From Bruticola sp004554425 (GTDB lineage Bacteria; Vulcanimicrobiota; Xenobia; Xenobiales; Xenobiaceae): a stretch of 16,764 nucleotides of DNA. Shown here one piece after another: positions 7,661 to 15,123 of this stretch (position 1 is its first letter; every line of letters starts with the position of its first letter). A program made the translations under genes and the position numbers. The DNA lies in contig CATXCY010000048.1 in assembly GCA_958366945.1 (NCBI GenBank), positions 1-16,764 on the forward strand, given 5' to 3'. Below the pieces are notes generated by a model. The model was not told the origin of the DNA, made no database searches, and was given only the letters and a program-made list of their open reading frames with translations.

Positions 7661-8938
7661 ATGGTTTCACGTTTTGTCAAAATAGCATTTTTATTGGCCG
7701 CAGGAACTTTGTGTCAAGTAAGTCCAGCCTTGTCATCTGAGCCTGCAGAAAATGGTCTTACTTTGGTGAGCGGTCAGCAAATTTCGCAAGTTCAGGCTTT
7801 TACTGGAATTGATAGCACAAACTCCGGTGCGAATGTAGCCCCAGAAACTTCTATGGAAAATGATAAAAACGTAATAACCCAAGAAGATTACCAAGCTGAA
7901 ATTGAGTTGCCTGAAGATAAAGGAAATCTTGACAGCCTAAGCTCTAATAAAACATCTTCAGATCCGTCGTCGCAATCTTCTAAAGGGCAGTGGAAAATAG
8001 GTGGTAAGGTTGAATTGGAGTATTCCAACGACGAATATCCCACTATTGTTAATAATGATATTAGCGGTTGCGACACATTAATGTATGAAACTAATAAATT
8101 GTTGCCGCAATTTGAGCTTAATGCTCAATATTTAAAAGACGACTTTAAGTTCTATACTAAAGCTCGCTATCGTTTCGATAAGAAAAAAATAGAATTGCTC
8201 GACTGCTATGCTAATGTGCCTTTAGGTGAAGGGGCAAAGGTTACTTTGGGGCGTTTCAAGACTCGCTTTGGTATCGAAAAATCGCAATCAAGTAGCAAAT
8301 ATCTGACTTGCAATGCTAGTGCCGTAACCGATTCGCTCTATCTTGGCCGAGCTTGGGGAGCCAGCTTTGAATTTACCAACAAAGATGGCGATCAGCTTAT
8401 GCTTGGTATAATGAATGATCATAACGAGCATCGTTTTACCAGTGCCGATAATGATATTTTTGTGCGTGGTATCAAACGCCTTTCTAAACATTCGACCTTA
8501 GGTGCCTCAGCATTGATAGGGCAACATAGCTTATCTAATTCTCACTCTTTGCCTATACAGCGTTTCGGTATAGATTACCAGCTTAAAACAGATAACCTTC
8601 GTTTAGATTCTGAAGCTATTTACAGTAATGGTTATAATGGCCTCGATGAAATAAAAAGCCGCTCCTTAGGTTGGTATGTAGGCTCCGCTTATACTGTTAA
8701 TAAAAATATCGATTTAGTATGTTTTATTGATTGGTTCGATCCCAATTTAGATATTTGTAGCAATGATATTTTTGATGATGACGTCAACGCTTCTATGCGT
8801 TATGTTTTGGGAGTTAATTATTATTTCAGCCGCAAAAAAGAAAGACGTCTGATGCTTAATTATGAGTGGAAGACACCCACGGAAGGGCCTAAAATCGATA
8901 CTAACGGTTTCTACATACGTTACAGTTTTGAGTTCTAG
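7661..8938 (+). CDS. Outer-membrane porin, phosphate-selective porin O/P-like
   Basis: A 425-aa outer-membrane β-barrel expected to let small solutes through. The start is placed at the ATG at 7661, because CAGG lies 8 nt before it and a clean signal peptide follows (MVSRFVKIAFLLAAGTLC, cleavage near ALS-S at 25). Earlier in-frame starts would add an unlikely Cys- and Tyr-rich leader. Residues 27 to about 108 form an acidic, Ser-rich periplasmic or linker segment. From about 109 alternating hydrophobic strands begin (WKIGGKVELEYS). The VTLGRFKTRFGIEKSQSSS segment and the later GRAWGASFEF resemble OprP/OprO-type porins. The last residue is Phe (YIRYSFEF), the usual BAM-recognition end. Substrate preference cannot be read from the sequence. 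It is divergent from thrC; no clear terminator follows. Confidence 0.85.
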   Translation: MVSRFVKIAFLLAAGTLCQVSPALSSEPAENGLTLVSGQQISQVQAFTGIDSTNSGANVAPETSMENDKNVITQEDYQAEIELPEDKGNLDSLSSNKTSSDPSSQSSKGQWKIGGKVELEYSNDEYPTIVNNDISGCDTLMYETNKLLPQFELNAQYLKDDFKFYTKARYRFDKKKIELLDCYANVPLGEGAKVTLGRFKTRFGIEKSQSSSKYLTCNASAVTDSLYLGRAWGASFEFTNKDGDQLMLGIMNDHNEHRFTSADNDIFVRGIKRLSKHSTLGASALIGQHSLSNSHSLPIQRFGIDYQLKTDNLRLDSEAIYSNGYNGLDEIKSRSLGWYVGSAYTVNKNIDLVCFIDWFDPNLDICSNDIFDDDVNASMRYVLGVNYYFSRKKERRLMLNYEWKTPTEGPKIDTNGFYIRYSFEF

Positions 8939-9065
8939 TCCAATACACTGGTGGGATTGCATTGTAACTTAGTTACTTTGGCGTTCGGTAGGTAAAAGTG
9001 TAAGTTTCGGCAAACAACACTGTCGCTATATATAGTTGTATAACGCATGAAAAGGTGTGGCTGTT

Positions 9066-10130
9066 ATGGAAAATAATGTTGAACAAAAAGAAATGAAACT
9101 TACACAAATGTGCTCTTGCGCTGGTTGTGCGGCAAAAATCAAGGCCAAAGACTTGGAAAAATTGCTCAAAAAAGTCAACTATCCGTTAGATAGTAGGGCT
9201 TTAGCTGGTCAGAGCAGCGGTGATGATGCTGTGGTAGTTAAGCTTAACGAGCATCAAGCTTTGGTGCAAACGATTGACTTTTTTACTCCTGTAGTAGACG
9301 ATCCGCTGCGCTTTGGTCGTATTGCGGCAGCCAACGCCCTTTCCGATGTTTATGCTATGGGTGGCACTCCCTTTACAGCTATGAATGTAGCTTGCTTTCC
9401 CATGAAAACTATGGGGGTTGAGATGCTGAGTCTTATTCTTAAGGGAGGTTTGGAAAAAGTGTTGGAAGCCGGAGCCGTTATGGCTGGAGGCCACACGGTA
9501 GAAGATTCCGAGCCTAAATTTGGCTTAGCTGTGACAGGTTTAATCGATCCTGAAAAAATGGTGCGTAAAGACGGCGCTCACCCTGGCGATGTTTTAGTTC
9601 TAACTAAGCCATTGGGAACTGGTGTTTTAAATACTGCTCACAAATTCAGAGACATTAGTCCCGATGAACTTGAGTGGGTGATGCGCTCTATGGAAATGCT
9701 CAATAAGGAGGCTTCCCAGGCTATGGTAAAGGTGGGAGCCAAAGCCGGTACAGATGTAACTGGATACGGATTATTGGGACATAGCCTGGAAATGGCTAAA
9801 GCTTCGCACACTATTTTTGAGTTTGAATCGGAAGCAATTCCTCTGCTGCCTGGCGCTTTAGGAGCCTATATGAGAGGAAATGTGCCTGGAGGCTCAGCGG
9901 CCAATTTTAATTATATCAAGCCCTATTTGCAAGTAATTGGCCAAGTTGCTGAACCTATACTCGGTTTAATGGCCGATGCTCAAACTTCTGGCGGTCTTTT
10001 AATTGCAATAGCGGAGGAAAAAGTATCTGAGCTTATAAAATTATTGCCAGAGTTCTTGGGAGCTCCGGCCGTAATTGGTCGAGTGAAAGCGAAAGAAGCT
10101 GACGATTCTGTCTTCTTGCGCGTAAAATAA
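9066..10130 (+). CDS. selD: Selenide, water dikinase (selenophosphate synthetase)
   Basis: Makes selenophosphate from selenide and ATP, the selenium donor for selenocysteine or 2-selenouridine in tRNA. The glycine-rich N-terminus carries the catalytic pair Cys21 and Lys24 (GCAAK), matching Cys17 and Lys20 of the E. coli enzyme. E. coli's second, non-essential Cys19 is Ala here, while two extra cysteines (16, 18) lie just before. Other family segments are SSGDDAVV, FGRIAAANALSDVYAMGG, the AGGHTVEDSEPKFGLAVTG region, DVTGYGLLGH and DAQTSGGLL. The length of 354 aa is normal. The active residue is Cys, not selenocysteine. I prefer the ATG at 9066, with AAAGG about 10 nt upstream, over a GTG at 9057 that almost touches that site. 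A membrane-protein gene follows after 24 nt. No other selenium gene is in the window. Confidence 0.95.
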   Translation: MENNVEQKEMKLTQMCSCAGCAAKIKAKDLEKLLKKVNYPLDSRALAGQSSGDDAVVVKLNEHQALVQTIDFFTPVVDDPLRFGRIAAANALSDVYAMGGTPFTAMNVACFPMKTMGVEMLSLILKGGLEKVLEAGAVMAGGHTVEDSEPKFGLAVTGLIDPEKMVRKDGAHPGDVLVLTKPLGTGVLNTAHKFRDISPDELEWVMRSMEMLNKEASQAMVKVGAKAGTDVTGYGLLGHSLEMAKASHTIFEFESEAIPLLPGALGAYMRGNVPGGSAANFNYIKPYLQVIGQVAEPILGLMADAQTSGGLLIAIAEEKVSELIKLLPEFLGAPAVIGRVKAKEADDSVFLRVK

Positions 10131-10154
10131 GAAAAAGCAAACAACGGAGTTACC

Positions 10155-11243
10155 ATGGCCAAGAGTGGTTTCAAGGGAAGAGAAAGAGTGTGGCAAAGCT
10201 ATTCCAAGAAGCTTTGGTCGCGTATAGTGAAGAATTGCAAGGCCGGACTTATAGAGGTCAGAGCCGATTTGCGTTGGTTTCACGAGCTTTTTGAAGCCGC
10301 TCCCTCCGTACAAAAGGAAATATTTGGCAAGTCTTATCCTGAAGTAAAACAGAAGTTAGCTCCTTACACTCCTTTGCGTATGGCCTTATTGGTTATTGCT
10401 TTAGTAATAGGCACTTACGGAGCTTATGAATTTGCGCAAGTTTTTTTCCGTGAAGATTTTGTTTGCTTGGGATTTGCTGCTGTTACTTTTATTTTGGCTA
10501 TTGTGGTTTTTACTAATCACGTAAAAGTTGCTTATGAAGATCCTAAAGATTTGCCTTTAATAGGTGTCTTTATTCTTTTCTTTGCTATTGCGGCTTTTTT
10601 ACTGCAGCCTTCTAGAATTTTAATAGTGGGCGTATTTCTTTTTCTGTGCTCACTTTTGCTAGCCAATGTTGAATTGTGGGTATTACGTAATTGTATAATT
10701 CGTTTAATTGGTGTCGATTATGAATTCTTTAAGCAAGTTTCCGGTCGTCCCAATGAAAGTAACGAGAGACCGCCCCTCTGCCTTTTGAAATTTATGGGAG
10801 AAGAACAACAGCCTGTAGCTTGGGATGAAAATGCTAATCCTGCTTTGCCAGAATCGATTACCAGAGTAATGAATAGCATTATTCTGGGGCCACGCTTCGA
10901 CGTTTTTATGCCCAAGGGTACTGCCCAATTTTTAGTTTTTGTAGTTGCTGCTCTTATAGCTCTGCCAAACAAAGACTTATCTTACGAAACTGCTGGTATG
11001 TGGATAGGCGGAGCGTCTTTTATAATGACCCTATTCTCTACCTATTTATGTCCTTCGTCATATTATGCTGAATATCGTGAAGAAGTAGAGCGGGAAAAGA
11101 GGCGTACTTCCGAAGAACAGTCCGAAGTTTCTGTGCAACTTGCTTGGATCATTAAAAATACTATTTGGACTTCCATATGTGTGGCCTTTTGGACTTGGTT
11201 GCTTTATTGGATGCGCTTCCAAATGCCCACTATATTTTCCTAG
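10155..11243 (+). CDS. Integral membrane protein of unknown function
   Basis: 362 aa, no recognised family. The N-terminal 70 residues are basic and cytoplasmic-looking (many Lys/Arg and Trp). About seven hydrophobic segments follow: near 75-97, 101-120, 133-150, 154-178, 257-271, 279-298 and 330-352. The polar stretch between the fourth and fifth (about 180-255) contains a Pro-rich, charged part. Another charged, helical stretch (about 303-326, EYREEVEREKRRTSEEQ) lies before the last segment. A clear GGAG 5 nt before the ATG supports the start. The 24-nt gap after selD suggests one operon with selD, and an intrinsic terminator follows. A link to selenium is possible from context only; there is no transporter motif that I can name. 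Confidence 0.8.
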   Translation: MAKSGFKGRERVWQSYSKKLWSRIVKNCKAGLIEVRADLRWFHELFEAAPSVQKEIFGKSYPEVKQKLAPYTPLRMALLVIALVIGTYGAYEFAQVFFREDFVCLGFAAVTFILAIVVFTNHVKVAYEDPKDLPLIGVFILFFAIAAFLLQPSRILIVGVFLFLCSLLLANVELWVLRNCIIRLIGVDYEFFKQVSGRPNESNERPPLCLLKFMGEEQQPVAWDENANPALPESITRVMNSIILGPRFDVFMPKGTAQFLVFVVAALIALPNKDLSYETAGMWIGGASFIMTLFSTYLCPSSYYAEYREEVEREKRRTSEEQSEVSVQLAWIIKNTIWTSICVAFWTWLLYWMRFQMPTIFS

Positions 11244-11267
11244 AGTTGAATATTATCTGGAAAAATC

Positions 11268-11299
11268 AGCACTTTGCCAATTTCGGCAAGGTGCTTTTT
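11268..11299 (+). terminator. Intrinsic terminator after the selD-membrane protein pair
   Basis: An 11-bp stem (AGCACTTTGCC/GGCAAGGTGCT, one G-U pair) with a 6-nt loop is followed by a run of five Ts. It lies 24 nt after the stop at 11243. Confidence 0.92.
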
Positions 11300-11314
11300 C
11301 TTGTATATTGCTTC

Positions 11315-11343
11315 TTGCGTTGGTTGTAATTTTTTGTTATAAT
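11315..11343 (+). promoter_or_regulatory. Sigma70-type promoter of the rpsF cluster
   Basis: TTGCGT (11315-11320), a 17-nt spacer and a perfect TATAAT (11338-11343). The start of transcription is expected near 11350, directly after the preceding terminator. This would drive rpsF-ssb-rpsR with a leader of almost 200 nt. Confidence 0.7.
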
Positions 11344-11349
11344 AGCCGC

Positions 11350-11546
11350 CGTGCAGCTCTGTATGAGCGTTGCTTCCGACTTGATTTTAGTTAGGAAGCT
11401 CTTCCTGCCCGTATGTCTGCTTCTTTATAGAGGTTTTTGTATAGAGTCTGAAGCCTCAGTAAAAGCAGCGGAAGAGCGTCTCCGCAGTAAGACTGGAGCC
11501 GCCGTATGATGCGGGCCTGAAAGGCCGAAGGAAGGAGGTTTGCGCT
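11350..11546 (+). promoter_or_regulatory. Structured 5' leader of rpsF, possible S6:S18 site
   Basis: About 200 nt of untranslated leader with several possible hairpins: GCTTCC/GGAAGC (11372-11377 with 11394-11399), GCGGA/TCCGC (11468-11472 with 11481-11485), CCGC/GCGG (11499-11502 with 11511-11514), and GGCC/GGCC around TGAAA (11514-11517 with 11523-11526), the last two sharing one base. A CCGAAGG element then leads into the ribosome site AGGAGG (11533-11538). Leaders of rpsF in many bacteria bind the S6:S18 pair to hold back their own translation. The CCG-containing structure beside the ribosome site fits that idea, but I have not matched the published consensus. Confidence 0.4.
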
Positions 11547-11831
11547 GTGCGCAAATACGAAATTACTTACATCCTCACTCCTGATTTCAGTGAGGAGACT
11601 GTCGCTGCCAAGGTTGAACAGTATCAGAACCAGATAGTAAATGAGGGCGGCCAGGTCGTCAACATTAACAATTGGGGCAAACGCCGTTTCGCTTATGAAG
11701 TGAATGGTAAAGCCGAAGGCTACTACGTGACCATGCGTTTCGACGCTGAGAGCGCTGTCGCCGATGAACTTCGTCGTGTTATGAAGAACAATGACGAAGT
11801 ATTGCGCTGCATGGTAGTAAGCGTCGCCTAG
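11547..11831 (+). CDS. rpsF: Ribosomal protein bS6
   Basis: A 94-aa small-subunit ribosomal protein that pairs with bS18 on the platform of the 30S subunit. The typical opening RKYEITYILTPDFSEE, the INNWGKRRFAYEVNGKAEGYY segment (strands around the RNA-binding face) and the LRCMVVSV ending are all present. The start is GTG with a strong AGGAGG 8 nt upstream. First gene of the cluster with ssb and rpsR, which is the usual order in bacteria, and preceded by a good promoter and a long leader. The acidic C-terminal tail seen in E. coli S6 is absent. Confidence 0.97.
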   Translation: MRKYEITYILTPDFSEETVAAKVEQYQNQIVNEGGQVVNINNWGKRRFAYEVNGKAEGYYVTMRFDAESAVADELRRVMKNNDEVLRCMVVSVA

Positions 11832-11899
11832 TATTTTAGATTAAGAAGGCTTAAGCCGTTCGATTGTTTTACAAGAAAGTTTTAGGAGGGTAGTCCACA

Positions 11900-12349
11900 A
11901 TGTCAGTGCTCAATAGAGTTGTCCTTATCGGTCGTCTCACCCGTGATCCGGAGAGCAAAACTACTGCTTCTGGTAAGCAGAGGACTACTTTTACCGTAGC
12001 TGTCGATCGTCGCAGCAAAAATGCAGAGAAGAGTGCCGATTTTATTCCTATTGTAACTTGGGACTATACGGCCAGTTTCTGCGCTAATTATCTGCGCAAA
12101 GGGCGTCAAGTTGCTATAGAGGGAAGATTGCAAATTGACAGTCAGCAGCAGCCTGACGGTACCTATAGGACTTTTGTAAACGTGGTGGCTGATGATGTCC
12201 AAGCTCTGGGAAGTAAGTCTGATGTTCAGACCGGCGCCGTTGGTGGTTCCCAGTCTTATTCTCGCTCTGCTGTTCCCGATCCCATTGCTGATGATGCGGA
12301 TGATGATTTTGACGGCGGAAGTGATATGGACAGTTCGATACCCTTCTAA
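11900..12349 (+). CDS. ssb: Single-stranded DNA-binding protein
   Basis: Binds and protects single-stranded DNA in replication, repair and recombination, normally as a tetramer. The OB-fold spans about residues 1-105 (LNRVVLIGRLTRDPE, FTVAVDRR, the PIVTWDYTASFCANYLRKG segment, VAIEGRLQ, FVNVVADDVQAL). A short Gly/Ser/Asp-rich linker leads to an acidic tail ending SSIPF, the docking tip for partner proteins. The length of 149 aa is slightly below the E. coli protein because the linker is short. The ribosome site AGGAGG lies 10 nt before the ATG. It sits between rpsF and rpsR, so its level is probably tied to ribosomal protein control. A 10-bp palindrome (GGCTTAAGCC, 11848-11857) lies in the gap after rpsF. 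Confidence 0.96.
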   Translation: MSVLNRVVLIGRLTRDPESKTTASGKQRTTFTVAVDRRSKNAEKSADFIPIVTWDYTASFCANYLRKGRQVAIEGRLQIDSQQQPDGTYRTFVNVVADDVQALGSKSDVQTGAVGGSQSYSRSAVPDPIADDADDDFDGGSDMDSSIPF

Positions 12350-12406
12350 TCACTACTAATATATTCTCAGCCCCGTATGGGTTCTATTTAAGTTCGGAGG
12401 TTCGCT

Positions 12407-12640
12407 ATGGCTCGTGGAGAGCGTCGAGGCCGCAGGCCTCGCAGGAAGGTTTGCCATTTCTGCGCTAACAAAATTGAAGAAATCGATTACAAGGAAGTTG
12501 CTACTTTGCGTAAGTACACCAGCGAGCGCGGCAAGATTTTGCCTCGTCGCATTTCCGGCACTTGCGCCCGTCACCAGCGTATGGTCACTTCCGCTGTGAA
12601 GAGAGCTCGTTATATCGCTTTGTTGCCTTACACCGTATAG
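12407..12640 (+). CDS. rpsR: Ribosomal protein bS18, zinc-binding type
   Basis: A 77-aa partner of bS6 in the 30S platform. The very basic N-terminus (ARGERRGRRPRRK) and the family core (IDYKEVATLRKYTSERGKI, then a GTCARHQRMVTSAVKRAR region, ALLPY) are clear. It has Cys16 and Cys19 (CHFC) plus Cys53 and His56 (CARH), the pattern of the zinc-binding version of S18 found in part of the bacteria; many others have lost these residues. GGAGG lies 7 nt before the ATG. It is followed by a strong terminator, so the rpsF-ssb-rpsR transcript probably ends here. Confidence 0.97.
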   Translation: MARGERRGRRPRRKVCHFCANKIEEIDYKEVATLRKYTSERGKILPRRISGTCARHQRMVTSAVKRARYIALLPYTV

Positions 12641-12661
12641 TCGATATTAGTGCTCATTGAG

Positions 12662-12713
12662 AAGCGGCCTCCCTTGTTATCTGTTTAAGGTAGTTAGGGG
12701 GGCCGCTTTTTTT
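12662..12713 (+). terminator. Strong intrinsic terminator after rpsR
   Basis: A 13-bp GC-rich stem (12662-12674 with 12696-12708, one G-U pair) is followed by a seven-T run (12707-12713). It begins 21 nt after the rpsR stop and separates rpsF-ssb-rpsR from rplI. Confidence 0.94.
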
Positions 12714-12778
12714 AGTCCCGTTAGATGAGCGGGAAGTTTAGCTTAAAATTTATAAAAAAAACATTGGAGGTTATCGCA

Positions 12779-13225
12779 ATGCAGGTTATATTACTTAAAG
12801 ATGTGCCCAAGGTTGGTAAAAAAGGTGAATTGCACAATGTATCCGATGGTTACGGTCGCAATTTCTTAGTGGCTCGCGGTTTCGCTGAAGTAGCCTCTGA
12901 AGGGCGCTTGCGTGCAGCCGAAAAAGAAAAGAAAGATCGCCAAGCTCAAGAAAAACGTGAGCAAGAAGCTGCTCAAGCTCAGGCTGAACGTCTTCAGGCC
13001 AAGCCCTTAGTTATAAAAGCCAATTGTGGAGCTCAGGATAAACTTTTTGGTTCTATTACTGCGCAGGATGTGGCTGAAGCTGTAGCTGCTCAGTTTAATG
13101 AAACTATCGATAAGAAGTCTGTCAAATTAGATGATCCTATCCGCAAATTGGGTGAGTTTACTGTAGCTATTAAGCTTCACCCCAAGGTAAAAGCCAATTT
13201 GAAAATTCAAGTAGAAAAAGCTTAA
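12779..13225 (+). CDS. rplI: Ribosomal protein bL9
   Basis: A 148-aa large-subunit protein that reaches out from the base of the L1 stalk and helps keep the reading frame. The N-terminal domain (MQVILLKDVPKVGKKGEL, the VSDGYGRNFLVARGFAEVAS segment) binds 23S rRNA. A long charged helix (about 43-80, with AEKEKKDRQAQEKREQEAAQ) links it to the C-terminal domain (FGSITAQDVAEAV, KLDDPIRKLGEFTVAIKLHP). The start is the ATG at 12779: GGAGG lies 8 nt upstream and the conserved MQVILL follows. An earlier in-frame ATG at 12725 would add 18 residues not seen in the family. It lies between two terminators; a separate promoter is likely but I could not place it. Confidence 0.96.
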   Translation: MQVILLKDVPKVGKKGELHNVSDGYGRNFLVARGFAEVASEGRLRAAEKEKKDRQAQEKREQEAAQAQAERLQAKPLVIKANCGAQDKLFGSITAQDVAEAVAAQFNETIDKKSVKLDDPIRKLGEFTVAIKLHPKVKANLKIQVEKA

Positions 13226-13262
13226 GTAGGCGCAAATAATAAGAGCGACAGCTTTTAGGAGG

Positions 13263-13290
13263 CCCGCTTCTGCGTTTGAAGCGGGTTTTT
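13263..13290 (+). terminator. Intrinsic terminator between rplI and dnaB
   Basis: An 8-bp GC-rich stem (CCCGCTTC/GAAGCGGG) with a 7-nt loop is followed by five Ts. It ends only 22 nt before the dnaB start, so dnaB must rely on read-through or on a promoter inside or before rplI. A ribosome-site-like AGGAGG (13257-13262) touches the left side of the stem with no good ORF behind it. Confidence 0.87.
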
Positions 13291-13312
13291 GTATTTAGGG
13301 AAGGGACTTTTT

Positions 13313-14851
13313 ATGGGCTTAACTTCTGTAGAAGATCGCTTGCTTTTACCTCCTCACAACGAAGAGGCCGAACAAGCTTGTTTGGGTAGTTGCTTAATCG
13401 ATCCGGAAGCTTTTGACAAAGTTTCGGAAATTTTGACTGGGCCGGAAGACTTTTATCAAAAAGCTTATCAAGAGATTTATGCCGCGATGGTCTATTTGGC
13501 CGAAAATACCGGCGTAATCGACTTGCTTACGGTTTGCAACTATTTGCGTGAGCATGGTAAGTTAGAGCATTGTGGTGGTGTAGCCCGCTTAAATGATATT
13601 ATCGATGCAGTAAGAAGTTCTGCCCATGTAAGTGCTTACGCTAAAATTGTGGCTGATAATGCTCTTTCTAGGCGTCTTTTACGAGCCGGCGAAGCGATTA
13701 GCCGTTTGGCTGTCGACCAGGAAATTGAATTGCCTCAACGTGTCGATCAAGCTGAAGAAGTTATTTTTGGTGTAGGCAATTCGCGCTCTCGCGGCGAGCT
13801 TGAACCTATAGCTGATGCTTTAAAAAATACCTTTGACGAAGCTTATCGAAGGTTTGAAGAAGGCAAAACCGTTTCCGGAGTAGCTACAGGATTTACCGAA
13901 TTAGATGAACTTACTAACGGACTTCATCCGGCCAATCTTATTGTGGTGGGAGCTCGTCCTAGTATGGGTAAAACAGCTTTTGCTCTTTCAATTGCTGTCA
14001 ATGTCGCTTTAGCAGAAAAGCCTGGAAAAGTAGCCATTTTCTCCTTAGAAATGCCTCGCGAAGATCTTTGCCAACGCATGATGTGTTCGGTAGCTAAAGT
14101 TAATGCTCAAAGTTTACGTAGTGGTAAACTCAGCGGAAACGATTGGGGAGCTTTAGCTCAAGCTGTCGATCAGCTTAGCAAAGCACCTATATTTATCGAC
14201 GATAGCGGCAGTGTAACTATTTTAGATATGAAGTCCAAGTTGCGCCGTATGAAAAAACGCAGCGGCGTAGATTTAGTTATTATTGACTATTTGCAACTTA
14301 TTAAGGGCAGCAGTACCAATAGGGGTAGTTCGGAAAGGATCTTCGAAATTTCGGAAATTTCCCGCCAGCTTAAGGGGTTGTCTAAAGAGTTAAATGTACC
14401 TATTGTAGCTCTCTCCCAACTTAGTCGTAATGTAGAAAGCCGTCAGGATAAAAGGCCTTTACTTTCCGACTTGCGCGAATCTGGCGCTATTGAGCAAGAC
14501 GCCGACTTGGTAGCATTTTTGTATCGCGACGAATACTACAATAAACAAAGTACAGAATTAAATATTGCCGAAATTATTATCGCTAAGCATCGCAACGGCC
14601 CTATTGGCAATTTGAAGTTGAAATTCCTCAAGCAATACGGCGGTTTCTATAATAAAGACGAAAATGTCTCCTCGGAAACTTACACTTCGTCTAATAACGG
14701 CGGTAAGCAAACAGTATCTTTTGGCCCCAATAATGGCTTTACTATATCCGTACCTAATCGTGCTTCCTCAAATCAAGGCAATATTAGCAATAATGGCCAA
14801 AATGAAGCTGATTCGGGCTTAGACTTATACCCTGGAGACGTTCCCATTTAA
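13313..14851 (+). CDS. dnaB: Replicative DNA helicase DnaB
   Basis: A hexameric ATP-driven helicase that opens the replication fork. The N-terminal domain (about 10-105, PPHNEEAEQACLGSCLIDP) is the DnaG-binding part. The RecA-like C-terminal domain has Walker A GARPSMGKT (213-221), Walker B LVIIDYLQ (321-328) and the arginine finger HRNGPIG (426-432); the SQLSR and SGAIEQDADLVAFLYRDEYY segments are also typical. There is no intein. The C-terminus carries an unusual Asn/Ser/Gly-rich tail of about 60 residues. The ATG at 13313 is preferred over a TTG at 13289, which overlaps the end of the terminator; AAGGGA lies 6 nt before the ATG. It follows rplI as in many bacteria and has its own terminator. 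Confidence 0.97.
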   Translation: MGLTSVEDRLLLPPHNEEAEQACLGSCLIDPEAFDKVSEILTGPEDFYQKAYQEIYAAMVYLAENTGVIDLLTVCNYLREHGKLEHCGGVARLNDIIDAVRSSAHVSAYAKIVADNALSRRLLRAGEAISRLAVDQEIELPQRVDQAEEVIFGVGNSRSRGELEPIADALKNTFDEAYRRFEEGKTVSGVATGFTELDELTNGLHPANLIVVGARPSMGKTAFALSIAVNVALAEKPGKVAIFSLEMPREDLCQRMMCSVAKVNAQSLRSGKLSGNDWGALAQAVDQLSKAPIFIDDSGSVTILDMKSKLRRMKKRSGVDLVIIDYLQLIKGSSTNRGSSERIFEISEISRQLKGLSKELNVPIVALSQLSRNVESRQDKRPLLSDLRESGAIEQDADLVAFLYRDEYYNKQSTELNIAEIIIAKHRNGPIGNLKLKFLKQYGGFYNKDENVSSETYTSSNNGGKQTVSFGPNNGFTISVPNRASSNQGNISNNGQNEADSGLDLYPGDVPI

Positions 14852-14903
14852 TATTAGCCAACATAGTGCGCGAGCGCCGTTTGTATTATTTGCCTAAATA
14901 AAC

Positions 14904-14959
14904 TAAATAGCCGAGCTTTGGCCGCTACATATCAGCCCAAAGCTTGGCTATTTATTTTT
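14904..14959 (+). terminator. Intrinsic terminator after dnaB
   Basis: A long stem (TAAATAGCC and AGCTTTGG against CCAAAGCT and GGCTATTTA, with one G/T mismatch-position) encloses a 15-nt loop and is followed by five Ts. It lies about 50 nt past the dnaB stop and closes the cluster. The A-rich left flank may let it work weakly on the minus strand too. Confidence 0.87.
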
Positions 14960-15016
14960 GGTACAATTGGTGCAAAATGTTAATTAAATTTTTATAAGCT
15001 ATGACGTAGTAAATAG

Positions 15017-15045
15017 TTGACTTAGGTAGTTACTTCTGCTATCAC
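15017..15045 (+). promoter_or_regulatory. Promoter candidate upstream of the unknown gene pair
   Basis: TTGACT (15017-15022), a 17-nt spacer and TATCAC (15040-15045) match sigma70 boxes at 5/6 and 4/6. Transcription would start near 15052, giving a leader of about 190 nt before the small ORF at 15244 and about 265 nt before the gene at 15317. Confidence 0.45.
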
Positions 15046-15053
15046 TTGAGATG

Positions 15054-15065
15054 AAGTACGTACTT
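15054..15065. promoter_or_regulatory. 12-bp perfect palindrome at the predicted transcription start
   Basis: AAGTACGTACTT reads the same on both strands and begins 8 nt after the predicted -10 box. That position suits an operator for a dimeric repressor. No regulator gene is in the window. Confidence 0.35.
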
Positions 15066-15071
15066 TTATAC

Positions 15072-15096
15072 GACAGTAGGAAATATTCCTACTGTC
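15072..15096. other. 11-bp hairpin in the leader
   Basis: GACAGTAGGAA and TTCCTACTGTC pair perfectly around a 3-nt loop. No T-run follows, so it is not a simple terminator. It could be an mRNA-stabilising 5' hairpin or a protein site. Confidence 0.5.
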
Positions 15097-15123
15097 CCAT
15101 AAAAATACCTATTAGATAAAATA

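Noticed and set aside
9066..9140. SelD with selenocysteine at the active site
   Set aside because: The catalytic codon is TGT (Cys) and there is no in-frame TGA.
11140..11394. Plus-strand frame overlapping the end of the membrane-protein gene
   Set aside because: It crosses the terminator and the TATAAT of the rpsF promoter and lacks a ribosome site.
12725..12778. Upstream ATG for rplI
   Set aside because: The family starts at MQVILL, and a strong GGAGG precedes the ATG at 12779.
13289..13312. TTG start for dnaB
   Set aside because: It overlaps the T-run of the terminator; the ATG at 13313 has its own ribosome site.
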